Assembly: GCF_902459505.1 (NCBI RefSeq)
Contig: NC_047088.1
Coordinates: 104,647,704-104,711,703 of the forward strand
From: Geotrypetes seraphini
Lineage: Eukaryota; Chordata; Amphibia; Gymnophiona; Dermophiidae
Direction: 5' to 3'
DNA length: 64,000 nt
Shown: positions 44,601-55,900 of the stretch, in pieces
Layout of the letters: every line of letters begins with the position of its first letter
How positions within the stretch are numbered: position 1 is the stretch's first letter
Program-made: the position numbers and the translations under genes
The notes under the pieces: generated by a model
Told to the model about the DNA's origin: nothing
What the model saw: only the letters and a program-made list of their open reading frames with translations
Database searches by the model: none

Positions 44601-44890
44601 TCTGAGTCTGTGTGGCTCCTAGAGAACTGTTTGCAAAGTGGGTCCTTACCTCGGAAACAGAGTGTCGACCCGTCCCATCCTGATAGTTCCTTTCCCTCCC
44701 AGTATATGAGTAGGTCCCCTCCCCCAACTTACCTAGTTTAAAGCCCTGCGAAGCAGGCGGGCTAGTCGGTGTCCGAAGATGTTCTTACCTCTGCTGGTCA
44801 AATGGAGTCCGTCTGGTCCCTGTAGTCCCTGTAGCGCCTCTCCATGATCCAGGAATCCGAAGTTCATATCTCGACACCATGAGCCCTAAT
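41634..44890 (-). mobile_element. CR1-like LINE, nearly full length
   Basis: The ORF2-like frame 41794-44727 is open for 977 codons. The 3' UTR runs to a (CTATGTTT)-type microsatellite tail at 41634-41655. The 5' boundary near 44890 is approximate and no ORF1 is recognised. Confidence 0.93.
41794..44727 (-). CDS. CR1-like ORF2: endonuclease/reverse transcriptase, uninterrupted
   Basis: Target-primed retrotransposition protein of 977 residues, near the usual length for CR1 ORF2. The N-terminal APE-type endonuclease (about residues 55-270) shows YVNAHSLGNKILELE, VAISETWF, GVVYRPPRQPEN, LLGDFNMPDADWN and SSDHNMIWF, so the catalytic Asn, Glu, Asp-Asn and Asp-His positions look intact. The reverse transcriptase (about 480-760) shows VPLHKKG, NYRPVSLTSIVCKLME, HGFTKGRSC, VYLDFSKAFDSVPHRRLL, SGVPQGSVLGPLLFNIFI and the catalytic LFADDAKL. 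The C-terminal domain has VRPHLEYCVQFWRPHYCKD, YEERLSKLQLYSLEERRERG and ARKYFFTERVIEHWNKLP. No internal stop or frameshift is visible. The start codon is the first Met of the open frame and could be further in. Confidence 0.93.
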   Translation of the reverse strand: MGEGTYSYTGRERNYQDGTGRHSVSEVRTHFANSSLGATQTQTGIALQGLSKHKEWRAMYVNAHSLGNKILELETEIGDANLDVVAISETWFTDAHGWDMAIPGYNLLRQDREGRLGGGVALYIKEDIKTTRITDVKYTGESLWVNLARGGKKCLYLGVVYRPPRQPENMDAELIEDIENITLRGDTVLLGDFNMPDADWNTFSATTSSSRKLLTSIEGVHLRQMVTEPTRDQAILDLVLTNGESVSEVSVGDTLASSDHNMIWFNLGKGSPKSITKTKVLNFRGTDFTRMGDFVHQTLQDQAETGNVETMWSYLKSSIHEATNRYIKSVDKRQRNNKPQWFTGEISHLIKEKKKAFLSYKRTQKKETKVEYKTRSAAVKTAVREAKLRVEETLAKNIKKGDKSFFRYISDRKRNTDGIVRLRQPDGNYAVADYKKAELLNEYFCSVFTCEAPGHGPQLKEKQDVDDPFQNFEFTPGDVYNELARLKVSKAMGPDNLHPRVLRELRDVLAEPLAVLFNLSLSTGKVPLDWKTANVVPLHKKGCKAEAANYRPVSLTSIVCKLMETLVKYRLDTILNEENLRDPSQHGFTKGRSCQSNLISFFDWVTKRLDSGESLDVVYLDFSKAFDSVPHRRLLNKMKSMGLGETLTTWVKDWLSGRLQRVVVNGTLSKMSEVTSGVPQGSVLGPLLFNIFIRDLTQGLQGKVTLFADDAKLCNIVNDYNLKDAMEQDLRTLESWSSIWQLGFNAKKCKVMHLGNRNPCRTYTLNGETLTRTTAERDLGVIISADMKAATQVEKASSKARQMIGCIRRSFVSRKPEVMMPLYRAMVRPHLEYCVQFWRPHYCKDVLRVESVQRMATRMVSGLKGLPYEERLSKLQLYSLEERRERGDMIETFKYITGRVEVEDDIFLLKGPSTTRGHPLKLRGGKFRGDARKYFFTERVIEHWNKLPMQVIEAHSVPDFKKKWDTYVGSLRGSAKG

Positions 44891-44989
44891 ATGTTTGTTC
44901 TTTAGTATGGTTATTTCATAGAGTTTAATATTTTTACTGTTTAATTCTACTTTTAGGGCTCACCATAACCCTAGAGTTAAATAAATTGA

Positions 44990-45160
44990 GTAAACAATTT
45001 AAATATTTTTAACCAACTATGGGGTCCTTTTATTAAGGTGTGCTAACTGATTTAGTGCGCGCTAAATTCTAAGGCATCCATTATATCCTATGGGCATCTT
45101 AGCATTTAGCGTGCACAAAATTGGGTAGCACGCCTTAATAAAAGGACCCCTTTGTTTACA
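44990..45160. mobile_element. Palindromic MITE related to the Harbinger-like family
   Basis: Arms GGGGTCCTTTTATTAAGGTG (from about 45020) and, inverted, near 45131-45150 (GGGGTCCTTTTATTAAGGCG). TSD not clear. A close relative lies at 57640-57792. Confidence 0.6.
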
Positions 45161-45384
45161 GTCACACTTATTTTGGATTTTTCATGGGAGAAAAGAAAGG
45201 AAAAGTCCACTTGCTATTACCTTTCTTCCTCAGGAGGAGGCACCAAGCATTCAGGGACCAACAGCAAGATCAGCCTTGAATCCAGGTATGCCCACAAGGG
45301 AATGCTACGTATATAATATGAAAATAAGTGTGCTATGCTTAGAACATCCCTCTTTCCAACTTGTTTACTTCTTTTTTTTTTTTA

Positions 45385-45600
45385 AGTAAAGTAGTGGGGC
45401 TACCATGTTAGACCACTTAGTAATAAAGATAATCAAACAAGTTGTAGACAATATCTTTCTTTATTGGACTGACTTTAATACATTTGTGACTAGCAATTGA
45501 GAGCTACAGCATGTTCTATTCATTGGGTCAGTAAAAATAGATTAAGGCAAAAAAAAAAGATAGCGTTAATCCAATAAAATAGGTATCACATACAACTTGT
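45385..45600. repeat. Palindromic repeat copy (see 27995 and 57295)
   Basis: 'tctttattggactgacttta' and the inverse 'gcgttaatccaataaaatag' bound an imperfect inverted repeat. Confidence 0.5.
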
Positions 45601-45621
45601 TTGTTGATCTTTATTTCAACA

Positions 45622-46481
45622 CTAGTCATTAAGCCCGTTACATTAACGGGTCCTAGAATATATGTCTGTCTATCTTTTTGTCTCTCTCCCTCCCATTGTC
45701 TCTCTCTATCCCTGGCCCCCTTTCTCTATCTTTCTGTCCCTCTCCCTGCCCCTGTGTCTTTCCTCCTTTCTTTCTGTCTCCCTCCCTCCTGCTGTCTGTC
45801 TGTCATTCTTTCCCTACATTTCCCTGTGCAGCTGCAACAGCATTTCCCTCCCCCTCCACTTCCCTGTGCAGCAGCAGCAGGTATTTCCCTTCCCCTCCAG
45901 ATCCCTGTGCAGCAGTAGCAGCATTTTCCCCCACCCCTCTTCCCTACTCTTACCACGATGTGGCCTGCTCCTTTTGGCCCCTCCCCCATCCCTCCCACAG
46001 TCTAGCCTGCTCCAAGGGCCCTCCCTTCCCTTATCGCGTTTCCCACAGGCAGGCCCAGCTTCTCCCTGCACGTTACCTTTTTTTTTTTTCCCATTGTTTC
46101 CCTCCCTCGCGTGGCTGGCTGCCTGGCTGGTCCCATTGAGCGGCGAGCGGCTGGAGTCTCTTTTTGTCGGTGCTTCCCTGCCCGGCCCGTGGTCTGACCT
46201 GCTCCGGGCGAGTGTCGCAGCAGCTCCTCTGGATCCCCGCCAGCGTCGGAAGCCTTCTCCGACGCTGGTGCGGCTCATGAGAGGAGCCGATACCACAATC
46301 TGGAGAGCAGGGAGTACAACGCTGGCAGCCAGTCCTTTGTAGGTAGGTGCTGGGAAGCAGTAAGGCTGGGGACTCTTGCATGCACACTCCTGTGGCCACG
46401 GACCTACATCTCACAGATCAGAGATCATGGAAGCATGCAGATTTGAGTGTGCAGGCGCAGCTAGAGCTTTATTATATAGGA
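45622..46481 (-). mobile_element. Non-autonomous Helitron
   Basis: On the minus strand the 5' end is A|TCCTATATAATAAAGC (46481). The 3' end is a perfect 7-bp stem/3-nt loop hairpin CCCGTTA-ATG-TAACGGG (45634-45650), then CTTAATGA and CTAG|T (45622). The CTRR terminus, the subterminal hairpin and insertion between A and T are the Helitron hallmarks. The 860 bp interior is low-complexity T/C-rich sequence on plus and carries no Rep/Hel coding sequence. Confidence 0.9.
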
Positions 46482-46489
46482 TTTAAAAA

Positions 46490-46870
46490 ATATCTGTATT
46501 TATTTATACATAGGTTCATATAACTCCACGTAATAGGAAACAAGATAGAAGCCAACTGCACTATATCGCACCAAACATATCATCCAATTAACTCTAGCAA
46601 ACTCCAATTACCCCTCAACCCTTCCCTTTCTACCCTCAAACTCACTTTTCTTTCCCCCCAACCTCTGGATGCTGATTGACATTGCATTCATAATCCCTTC
46701 AACCCAAGGTCAAACTACCAATTCCAAGAACTTCTACTATGCTGAGAACTTGTTTAGCTTTACCCATTCCTCTCCCTCACTACCGAGTCCATATATTCCT
46801 CTTTAACTTTTTGCTAGCAAGGAAGTTGCCAAAGTCACATATTTTTGTCCAAAATAAAATTGATTCGAAA
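46490..46870 (-). mobile_element. Probable L1-like fragment
   Basis: 'tatttatttatacataggtt' and C-rich blocks resemble the minus-strand L1-like end at 56480-56725. Confidence 0.35.
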
Positions 46871-47340
46871 CAAGGAAAAGAGTCATAACTGCAAAGTCTT
46901 CTTTTTTTATTATAAATTTCAGATAACATTAGCAACAAGTTTTCAGAGGGATGCTATAGATGGGTAATAATATACAGTAAGACATTAACAGAATATAAGA
47001 AATATAATACTGTGTGTGATATCATGTAATAATTGTACAGCAGTGAAATAAAAGGTGGAAACTTCTGCAGTGAATAAAGGCAAATTATTTTACATTGGGA
47101 GGAGAAGTTTTTGTTTTTTTAAAAATAAAAGATCTTAATAGTATAGTTTAACAGCCTTACAGATTCCCTGCTGCTGTTAATCTGGAAAGTCAAACTGAGA
47201 CAAATGACTTGCTTTCAGCTGGGCCCCAAAGGCAAAGGGAGAAGTGGTGACTTGCATAGTATCACATAGAGAGTCAGTGACAGAGGTAAGTCTTGCATGC
47301 GTGACTCTTCCTGAATTATTATTCATTGCTTTAAGCACTA
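46870..47340. repeat. AT-rich sequence with a degraded SINE
   Basis: 47200-47345 resembles an old minus-strand SINE ('agtggtgacttgcatagtat', 'taagcactaggtcac'). The rest is unassigned. Confidence 0.4.
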
Positions 47341-47376
47341 GGTCACTCATGACTACTTCTAGTTAATGTGTTAGTG

Positions 47377-47703
47377 CAGTGTATCACAAACTGTGTGCCA
47401 TGGCACACTAGGTGTGCCGCGAGATACCAGCAAAAAGGAGAGGCACTGATGCCGGCTGACTGCTTACAGGACATGCCTCTCGCAGTGACATAGGCAGTCA
47501 GCCGGCGCCAATGACTCTCCTCCTCGCCGGCATCTCTCCTAAGGATCCTCCACTGGCAAAGTGATAAGTTCATGGGTCATGGTCGGAGGGCCTCCACACA
47601 TGCGCTTGACATCATTGTGTCGATGTCCATGCACTTCCGGATGCCTTTTGGCCACGGCACCGGGTTTAATGTGCCAAGGCACTAAAAAGTTTGCAGGACA
47701 CTG
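47377..47703. mobile_element. Non-autonomous hAT element (327 bp)
   Basis: Starts CAGTGTATCACAAACTGTGT and ends 'aaagtttgcaggacactg'. The flanks TGTTAGTG (47369-47376) and TATTAATG (47704-47711) match at six of eight positions with a central TA. The 'gtgtgccatggcacac' interior is typical of Charlie-type hATs. Confidence 0.85.
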
Positions 47704-47711
47704 TATTAATG

Positions 47712-48970
47712 GAACACTCAGCCCTTCTGCAGAGTCCCTGCTATTGTTTAATGGTTCTTCCCTGCTGTGCCCGTTACATGTTCCAGAGAGTTTCAGTTTT
47801 ACACTTACAAACATCAAAAATAAATAATCAAAGGCTTGATATACATGGAGCAAAGAATCTTTAAATCTTACATGAAGAAACTTCAGAAAAAGGTCACACA
47901 GTTATTATACACATATGAAACCTCTCAACTACACATTTAATGATGGAATGCCACTGATTTCTTATCATCCCTTTAATGATGGATAATAGCTACTTTATTA
48001 TTTTGTCTGCCCTCTGAACAGATGGGAAAGACCGTCACCCTGCCCTTAGATTGTCACTGGATTCCTTGTCAGATCTTACCATCCAGTCCTGTAATAGATT
48101 GTGACTGATTTTTGCTGATTTTTGCTCAATCTTTAAATGTTGATGGGACCTAACTGTTCCCTATCTCTTTAATATATCTCATATCAAGACCCCACCTATC
48201 CTTAAAATAAATTGGGGCTGATTTTTACCCACCCCTTTGGAATGGATTGTAACTGTGTTCTGCCCATCTCTTTAACTAAGGTTAGAACCTAGTACTGCCC
48301 AATATTTCAACACAGATTGTCACAAAATTCTTGCCCATCTCTTAAACTACTTTTACCTGCTTCTTCAATGCAAAATTACCTACATTTCAGTGAAAATTCA
48401 TACCATAAGACTTGAAACTCGGTAAAAAATAAAACTATTAAAAAATAACAATTTTTTGGTATATGTATTTACATAAAAAGCTGGCACCTCTTGCTGGCAT
48501 CATTCAATAGGGCTTTTGTTAGTTTTAAGAAATATAAAGAGGGTATTGCCATATCCACAGTGACTGTAACATTATGAGAGGAAGTTTCTCAAATTTACCA
48601 TGTCTTTAACGATGGTCACTAAACCTGTTCCAGATGATTTAGCATGCATGTATTTTAGCAGCCGATTATCAAAACAGCTCACCGCGGTCTTTTCCTTGCA
48701 TTCTAGCAGTTTCCAACTCTGCCATGCAAATGGCAGTACAACGAGGTCATTAATATTAAAATGGTAGTAAAATGGGATCATCAATATTCAAAGGAGCACT
48801 CCGGGTGATTCTCTATCATCGCCGTGTGATTGGGGAATCACACATGAGCCGCGCATGTTTTGTGCTACAATAGCAGACGGCATTATGGATGGTGGTTCTT
48901 ATCCTCATGCTTTCTACGTTGTCCCGATGAGAAGAAATGTTATGAGACCTGAAGATGATGATGGTGGCGT
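47712..48970. other. No recognised gene or repeat
   Basis: AT-rich; from about 47990 to 48340 loosely repeated 'ctgcccatctctttaa'-type phrases suggest a diverged tandem repeat. Confidence 0.35.
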
Positions 48971-48979
48971 TGCTTTTCC

Positions 48980-49145
48980 CAGCACATGCGCACATTTAAA
49001 TAATTTTAAGAGGCTTTATATTATTACTAGTATGTTATATTGATGTTAAATTTGTTGTACTGTATGTGATTCTGTTTGTGTATGTACTCTATTGTGATCC
49101 GCCTTGGGAAAGGCGGGCTATAAATAAATAAAATATAAATACAAA
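48980..49145 (+). mobile_element. LINE 3' end
   Basis: Ends 'ttgtgatccgccttgggaaa' then 'aggcgggctataaataaata', a common LINE 3' terminus. Confidence 0.55.
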
Positions 49146-49864
49146 TTTAAGCCTATTTTTGTGATGTAGTCTGCGCATATGCCGATTGCTATCACCACTG
49201 ACTCTTCACAAAACTCTGTGAACCTCATTTGCATGCATGATTTTTTGAGAATGACTCGGCTTTTTGAAATCATTATACTAATGGTCGTGATAGCAGATTT
49301 TTCCGGTAGGTTTTGAGAATATTACCCTCAATCTGGCATTTTTCTTGGGAAAAGCGACTCTGCTACCTTCTAGTAACCACCAAAAAAGTAGATATTTATG
49401 GAATGCAAAGCTTAGAAGGTGCTCTTTAAATTCCCTCTTCAGGTAATTAGCTTGTAATTTCTAGACATTAACCTTTTCCTATCGTGTGTCCCGGATGACG
49501 GGACATTCCAAAAATGACATAGACAGTGGATAAACAGTCAGAGCCAGGAACACAAAATAAAGAGCCAGGAACACAAAATATTTGAATTTACAGACTTATG
49601 ACTTATTTACATTATGTTTACAATAGCCGTAAATGATAACGGTGAATAATACAAAACTTTGTTAAAATAATTACGATTGGAATCAGCGTAACGTAAAATT
49701 TATTACAATAGGAAAAGGTTAAGCACTATAAACAAAACAGTTCAATATTCAAAAGCACTGTCTGTAAAGCAGCAGGTGCTATCTAGATAAGTGTCTTATC
49801 TGTGACTTTTCAGTAGCACCATCTGGTGACTCTGACAAGCTTGATGGACTGTATAGTTATGTGG

Positions 49865-50600
49865 CCGTGAGGGATCGGATCTGATCCATGTCCAAAGGCC
49901 TGATTCACGAATCGCCCTCATGCAAATGAGGGCAATCGGAATCATGCCCCAAAATGCCTGCTTGGATCGTTCTATAGCGATCCCAGTGCATGCGCAGACC
50001 ATCACTTTTTCAGAGCCCGTTGTTTTAACTCGCTTTAAGCCCATGGGTTAAAACCATGGGCTTGCACTGCGAGGAAGGGTGGGAGAGTTGGGGCAGGAAG
50101 GTGATTGGGGCAGGCAGGAGTTCAGGGCAGCAGGAGAGTCGGGGCTGCAGGAGTTCGGGGCAGGCAGGAGATCAGGGCAGTGGGAGAGTCAGGGCTGCAG
50201 GAGTTCATGGCAGGCAGGATATCAGGGCAGCGGGAGAGTCAGGGCTACAGGAGTTTGGGGCAGACAGGAGATCAGGGCAGGCGGGAGAGTCTGAAAGCAG
50301 GAGTTCGGGGCAGAGAGCAGAAAAACAGGGCAGAGAGCAGGGCAATCGGAAAGGACCTGAGTGACTGGTCCTCAGCAATCGCTTGTTTGTAATCGGCCAG
50401 CCCAGTCGGTGTTGCAGGGTTTTGGTTAGAGAATCACTATCTGCCATCATTTGAATGCTGTTCCCCCTCATTTGCATGCGTGGATAGGAGGATGGTCAGG
50501 ACACAGGTTAGTGAATCAGGTCGGAGGGAAATTGGGTCGCACAGGGCTCGCATATCAATTGGTACACGATCAGTTTGCTTAGTGAATCTAGCCCTTAAAC
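49865..50600. repeat. Unclassified repeat with a ~57 bp minisatellite
   Basis: Inverse relative of 39743-40310. 50105-50330 is tandem ('gcaggcaggagttcagggca', 'ggagagtcggggctgcagga'). Ends 'cttagtgaatctagccctt'. Confidence 0.7.
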
Positions 50601-50699
50601 CGCATAGCTAATATAGCCAGTGGCTGACTGTTACTGCTAACTGTACAATCAGTGCTGACCTCCACTCTCCATGTGTATTCAGCAATTTTCACTATCTAG

Positions 50700-51360
50700 A
50701 TACTGACACTGAATCCCCCAATTTGATTGCACAATTTAATGGAGTTATGAACCAAGTAGCACCAATAACTGGGCACTAATAAACAATTATCCGTTCTAAT
50801 TGACAATAATTAGAATTTACACACACATCCTGCTATGCACGTTTCTATAGAGATGTGCATGTAAATTCTTGTGCGTAGATCCAAACAGTTGGCATGGCCA
50901 TGGGAGAGACATGGGTAGGTCATGGGCAGGGATTTGCACATAGTGTTACAGAATTTGCTAGATGTGTGCCTAATGTAGACGTGAGGATTTATGAGGGGGT
51001 GCTGAAAAGTTCTCAACTTAATCAAGACGAGAATGACATAGATATGGTTCAATCAATGATCTGAAACAATGTCAAAGCAAAGAATTTCGCTTCTGCAAAT
51101 TGGCACGCCATGAAATAAGATAACGCTCAGAATTTAGGAAGTTGGTTGGGCTGAGAACTTTTCAGCATCCCCTCATACACCAGGTTTCAGTTGGTGTAAA
51201 TCGTCATGTCTAAATGTTAGGCACAGATCCAGGTGCTAGACACTATTCTATAAACAGTGCCCAACTCAGAAAGCCATTTATAGAACAGCGCTTAGCACTC
51301 ATTTTTTCGGCACTAATTTTTTGGTGCTACATATAGAATTTGATCCAATACGTGTAATAT
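50700..51360. repeat. Dispersed unclassified repeat, split by a mariner-like MITE
   Basis: Inverse orientation of the 15.2 kb repeat ('tatagaacagcgcttagcac', 'ccaggtgctagacactattc'). The MITE at 50992-51175 interrupts it. Confidence 0.6.
50992..51175. mobile_element. Mariner-like MITE with TA duplication
   Basis: 184 bp. Ends TGAGGGGGTGCTGAAAAGTT and, inverted, TGAGGGGATGCTGAAAAGTT. TA at 50990-50991 and 51176-51177. Confidence 0.88.
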
Positions 51361-51420
51361 ATTAAAATGGCATGGCCTATGTATGTTTTAATAAAATGTT
51401 GAATTATGGCATTTGAATAT

Positions 51421-51665
51421 TAACATAAGAACATACGAATCGCCATGCTGGGACAGACCGAAGGTCCATTAAGCCCAGTATCTTGTCCCGTTTCCAAATG
51501 TGACCAGCCCAGGCCCCAATTATCTAGCTTATAGACTTCTGTTTTAGGAATTATCCAAACTTTTTTTTAAACCCTGCTCAGCTAACTGCTTTCATCATAT
51601 TCTCCAGCAACAAATTCTAGAATATTGACCAGAAAGATTCCATATCCTGAGAATAAAAAAGGAAG
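51421..51665 (-). mobile_element. CR1-like LINE 3' end
   Basis: The plus strand begins 'aacataagaacatacgaatc' and 'gctgggacagaccgaaggtc', the inverse of the CR1 tail. Confidence 0.75.
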
Positions 51666-51699
51666 TTCTTTACATAGGCATTGAAAACAAGCAATTATT

Positions 51700-52560
51700 C
51701 TTTAAAGAGTGGCTAAGGTCTTCTCCCCTTCCCCCAAAAGATCAATATTCAACATAGTTTAAGCAGACAGACCATGGATAGTGCCACTGAATATTGGCTC
51801 TGACTGTTCCAGCAAAATCCCATGCAGTGCTGGGGTGGAGTATATTGGGGATATTGAGCATTACTGCCTGCGTAGCTAACCAGATAGATAAGACCATGTG
51901 AAAAACAGTCATGTAGGTACTGGCACTAAATAATAGTCAGTATCCACATAACTTCCAAGTCTGCCAGTGACCTAGATATTTAATGCTGCCAGTGCCTGGA
52001 CACAGCCTGGCATTGAATATCCAGGTCTAATTTAGTTAGTGACTGTCATTGCTTTAAAGAAACACTGACCTTTGCCTGCTGAATATCGACTCTGAAAATA
52101 TATAAGGAGGGGAATTTTCAAGTCCATTTTGAGAGGTAAAGCTTTACTTTATCCACACAAATGGTTAGTTATAAATCTGCTTGCTGGATGTGCAGGTAAA
52201 CTGACACTCAGAGAGCTTGTATCTGTGTAAGTTTACCTGCTGTTGGATGAGGCATTCATTTGCAAAGATGGGTTTGGAGAGAAGTCTGAACTTAATGCGC
52301 ATACTTTTTAAAATTCAGACATATATGCATAATTTAAGCCAGAAAATTTGGGTGCCCTAAAGAGCAGATGTAAATGTAAGTGCTTCGTTTTCTTGGGGTG
52401 AATTTCAAAGCAAAAGGTGTGTACGCTTGCTTTGAAAATCCAACAGAGTTTGCACAGAGAAAAAAGTATGACTGAACTTTTTATCCATGTGCTCAACTAT
52501 AAAATTATCCCTGTAAAGTCTTATTCAAAAAGGACTTTTCTCCTATTCTGTGACTAAGAA
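51700..52560. repeat. Unclassified repeat and AT-rich sequence
   Basis: 51700-52100 shares 'ctgaatattggctctgactg'-type phrases with 53.4-53.7 kb. The rest has no recognisable content. Confidence 0.35.
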
Positions 52561-52675
52561 ACAATCTTTATTGAATAAGTCCCACAGAGTCTTTCTAAAG
52601 GAGGGACCGTAAGTGCTAAAAGCTGTGAAATACTATCAGCATGAACATCCGCTCTTGCCTGCTCCCCACTCTTCC

Positions 52676-52942
52676 TTATCCAAAGAGCTTGATGAAACAG
52701 GGATGGCAGTAGGGCTTCTCTGTCTGTTCCTTGAAGGTACCCTTGTTAAGCTGCTTCAGACAGAAGGCACAGACAAAGTGCTCTGGATGAAACTTCCTCC
52801 CCATGGCGGTGATACAGCGGCCAGTGATGGGCTTCTCACAGCCCGAACACAGAGATCCTCGGTTCTTGTGGTAGTGGGTCTCACAATAAGGCTGCCCTTC
52901 ATGCTCAAAGAAACTCCCATTCACAAACGGGGTGTAGCATTC
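52676..52942 (-). CDS. TGFB1I1: TGFB1I1-like terminal exon (LIM3 end, LIM4)
   Basis: 88 codons from [20 protein letters not shown] to PCFIKLFG, then TAA. The acceptor is CCCTCAG. An AATAAA hexamer on the minus strand at 52567-52572 lies about 105 bp past the stop, suggesting a short 3' UTR. Confidence 0.93.
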   Translation of the reverse strand, partial: ECYTPFVNGSFFEHEGQPYCETHYHKNRGSLCSGCEKPITGRCITAMGRKFHPEHFVCAFCLKQLNKGTFKEQTEKPYCHPCFIKLFG

Positions 52943-55900
52943 CTGAGGGAAGGAAAGGCACGTGTGAATAACACAGAATTTTAAGACAGAAATAGGAATT
53001 ACTATTCGCTCATTCATGAGAGAAATTAGAAACCCCAGCAGCAGCGCCTCTTCAGCTGATATAAATGGGTGAGAGGATGGGGAGAAGAAGGAGCAGGAAG
53101 AGTTCTTCCTATATGGAAACTTGAAATAATTCAGCTGACATTTAAATTCATCAAGGCCGTCTACTATTTAGGGGTCAATATAAAAATTTTTTAAAAAACA
53201 CTCTGCCCTGGATTGATGGCATGGAATACTGCTACTATTTGGGTTTTTGCCAGGTACTTGTGACTTGGATTGGCCTCCATGAAGATGGGATACTGGGCTA
53301 AATGGACCATTGGTCTGATCTAGTAAGGCTATTCTTATGTTCTTATATTCAAAGCCGGGGCCATATCTGGACATTGGCATTGAATATCTGGGTCAAAGTT
53401 CACAGCTGAAGACTTAGCCAGCCAAGCTGCTGTTCGGCGGCTGGCCAGCTAAAGCAAAGCTTTTTTAGTCAGATCTATCTAGTCACTAGCCTTAGCCGGC
53501 CAGCCACTAAATATTGGAAGTGACCAGCTTTGAGTGTCATGCAACATAATCTGTCACTGGCCAATCCAAAGAGCAGGATATTCAGTGGGAGAAAGCTAGC
53601 TATCTCTTGCTGAATAGTGGTTGATAGCCAGCTAAGTGGTATTTAGTTGGCTGGGAGTCATTCCCAGCTGGCTAAATACCACTGAATATCGGGCTCAAAA
53701 TGTTTATCCAGACTGCTGAACAGTGGGTTCACTTCTGCCTGTGTTTTATATACTGTATATTCTGATGTCTAAAATATATAATTCAAAATGCCTTAAGGTC
53801 TACGATGGATATACAATGTTTTTCATAACAGGCTGCTTCCATATGTCTCATGCTGCAATCTAACCCCACCTTTTACTAAACCGCGATAGTTTTCTACTGC
53901 GGCCTGGAGCACCTGCTTTGTATCTGTCTGTTTTTGATAAGATTGTCTATGTGATCGTGGTTATGGATTTTAAAAGAAAGATATTAGAAAAGTCACATAA
54001 ATTGGAATTCAGATGTCTAGCTCAGGCCATCTCATGGTCTATTGGTATTTAATTATATGATCTGCCAACTAAAAGCCGACTGCTGGGCACGATGGACCTC
54101 AGGTCTGACCCAGCAGAGGCATTGCTTATGTTCTTATGTTCTAAAATTCATGGAGAAATGGATGTTTATGTGCTAGTTACATGGGTGGAAACATCCATTT
54201 TAGAACCACAAAACAGCAAAAATATCAGAGGTCAACACTACAACATAAATGTTTACGTGTTGGATATGCTCTGAAATACTAACATGCGAGATGTTTATCT
54301 GGAGGAACAAACATTTATTCCATTTTTTTTTTTTTTTTTAAACATAAATATTTCTTTTTTCTAAGCTGTCACTGAGTCCAATATCCCTCACCAGTTTCCC
54401 ATTTGTGTGTCTATGTTGGGAGGCATCAACCATATGAGAATTAAAAACACAACCTCCCCTAATCCCTCCACTGGAGCACTGCTCATAGGAGCACTTTTCT
54501 GAAACCTAGACTTCCTAGGTAACATAGTAACATAGTAGATGACGGCAGATAAAGACCCAAATGGTCTATCCAGTCTGCCCAATCTAAAAATTTGTTGGGG
54601 GGTTTTTCTTCTTCTTCTTAGCTCTGCCCAGTACTGTTCTTAGGTTCCAACTACTGATGTCTCTGTCAAAGCTCACTCCAGTTCATCTACCCCATCTCAG
54701 CCACTGAAGCCCTCCCCAGCCCATTCTCCACCAAATGGCCATATACAGACACAGACCATGCAAGTCTGCCCAGTACTAGTGGAGGTAAATCTTGACATTG
54801 ATCTTTTTAGTCATAGATGAGCATTCTTTTCTGAAATGAGGAATGCATGGTATTTTTTAGGCTTCCTAGTAATGCCCAAAACATGCCCAGACTACCTGCC
54901 CTCTGGCATATGCATATTTTTCAGTTTTACATGTATATATCCCAACTTTATAAAATTGAGATTTAGATGTTTAGCAATAGAAATGTCTAGATGTCAAATT
55001 GTGCACATTTACACAGTAAAAGTGCCGGAAGGACGGTTAAGCATTATTTTATAATGATGCGCACAAGTGTGTGCATGCAACGGGGACTTGGGAAGGAGTG
55101 GACAATATGGTAATGAAAAGGTGAGTGGCTCCAAGGAGGTTGGCAGTGGCGTACTAGAGGGTGGGGTGGACTGCCCCGGGCGCCGTCTTGATGGGGGCAC
55201 CAGCACCTCTCCTCTTCTCCACTCCTTCCCCATCCCTCCCCTTCCGTGCACACCTTCCCTCCCCTCCCCCCCCCCCATATCTCTAACTCTTCACTGGTGC
55301 GAGCATCATCTCCAACCAGCTGCTCACACCAGTCTCGGCTCTTCCTCGGAAGTCATTTCCTGTATTCCACTGATAGCAAAGACAAGGGCTAACTAACATA
55401 ATAGGTTCCTTAGTGTTAGAAAAGACCATATTTTGATTTGTCTGGATTAAACTGTAATTTGCATGATAGAAACCATCAGATATGATTATTAGGTTTTCAT
55501 TTATGAACTGTATATTTTAATTATCAGATGGATCATAAATGGTCAATAATTGGATGTCATCTGCATATAGAAATGGTGTAGAATCTAAAGATTGTATCAA
55601 ACTAGCAAGATGTAACATTAAAAAATAATGAAAAAAAGTGATGCCAAAATAGACCCCTGGGGTGGTCTGCAAGGAATACAGTATTGTTTGGATTGATCAT
55701 TATTTTATTGCACCAGTTACTTTCTATCTGTAAGATAGAAAATCATTTCAGTGCAACCTCTGAGATTCCAACATCTTGCAATCTCTGTAATATTAAGGAA
55801 TGGTCAATAAAATCAAAAGCAATGGAAAGATCAAATGATAAAAGGAGGACATATTTATCTTAGTTAAGACAAGTGTACATATACAGTATATAGGATGTAA

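Noticed and set aside
45662-46342. 226-codon plus ORF and overlapping minus ORFs
   Set aside because: CT-rich low-complexity interior of the Helitron. Several frames are open on both strands because of composition.
52743-53017. Upstream extension of the LIM4 exon frame beyond 52942
   Set aside because: A clear CCCTCAG acceptor and the family exon boundary place the exon start at 52942. The extra residues are intron.
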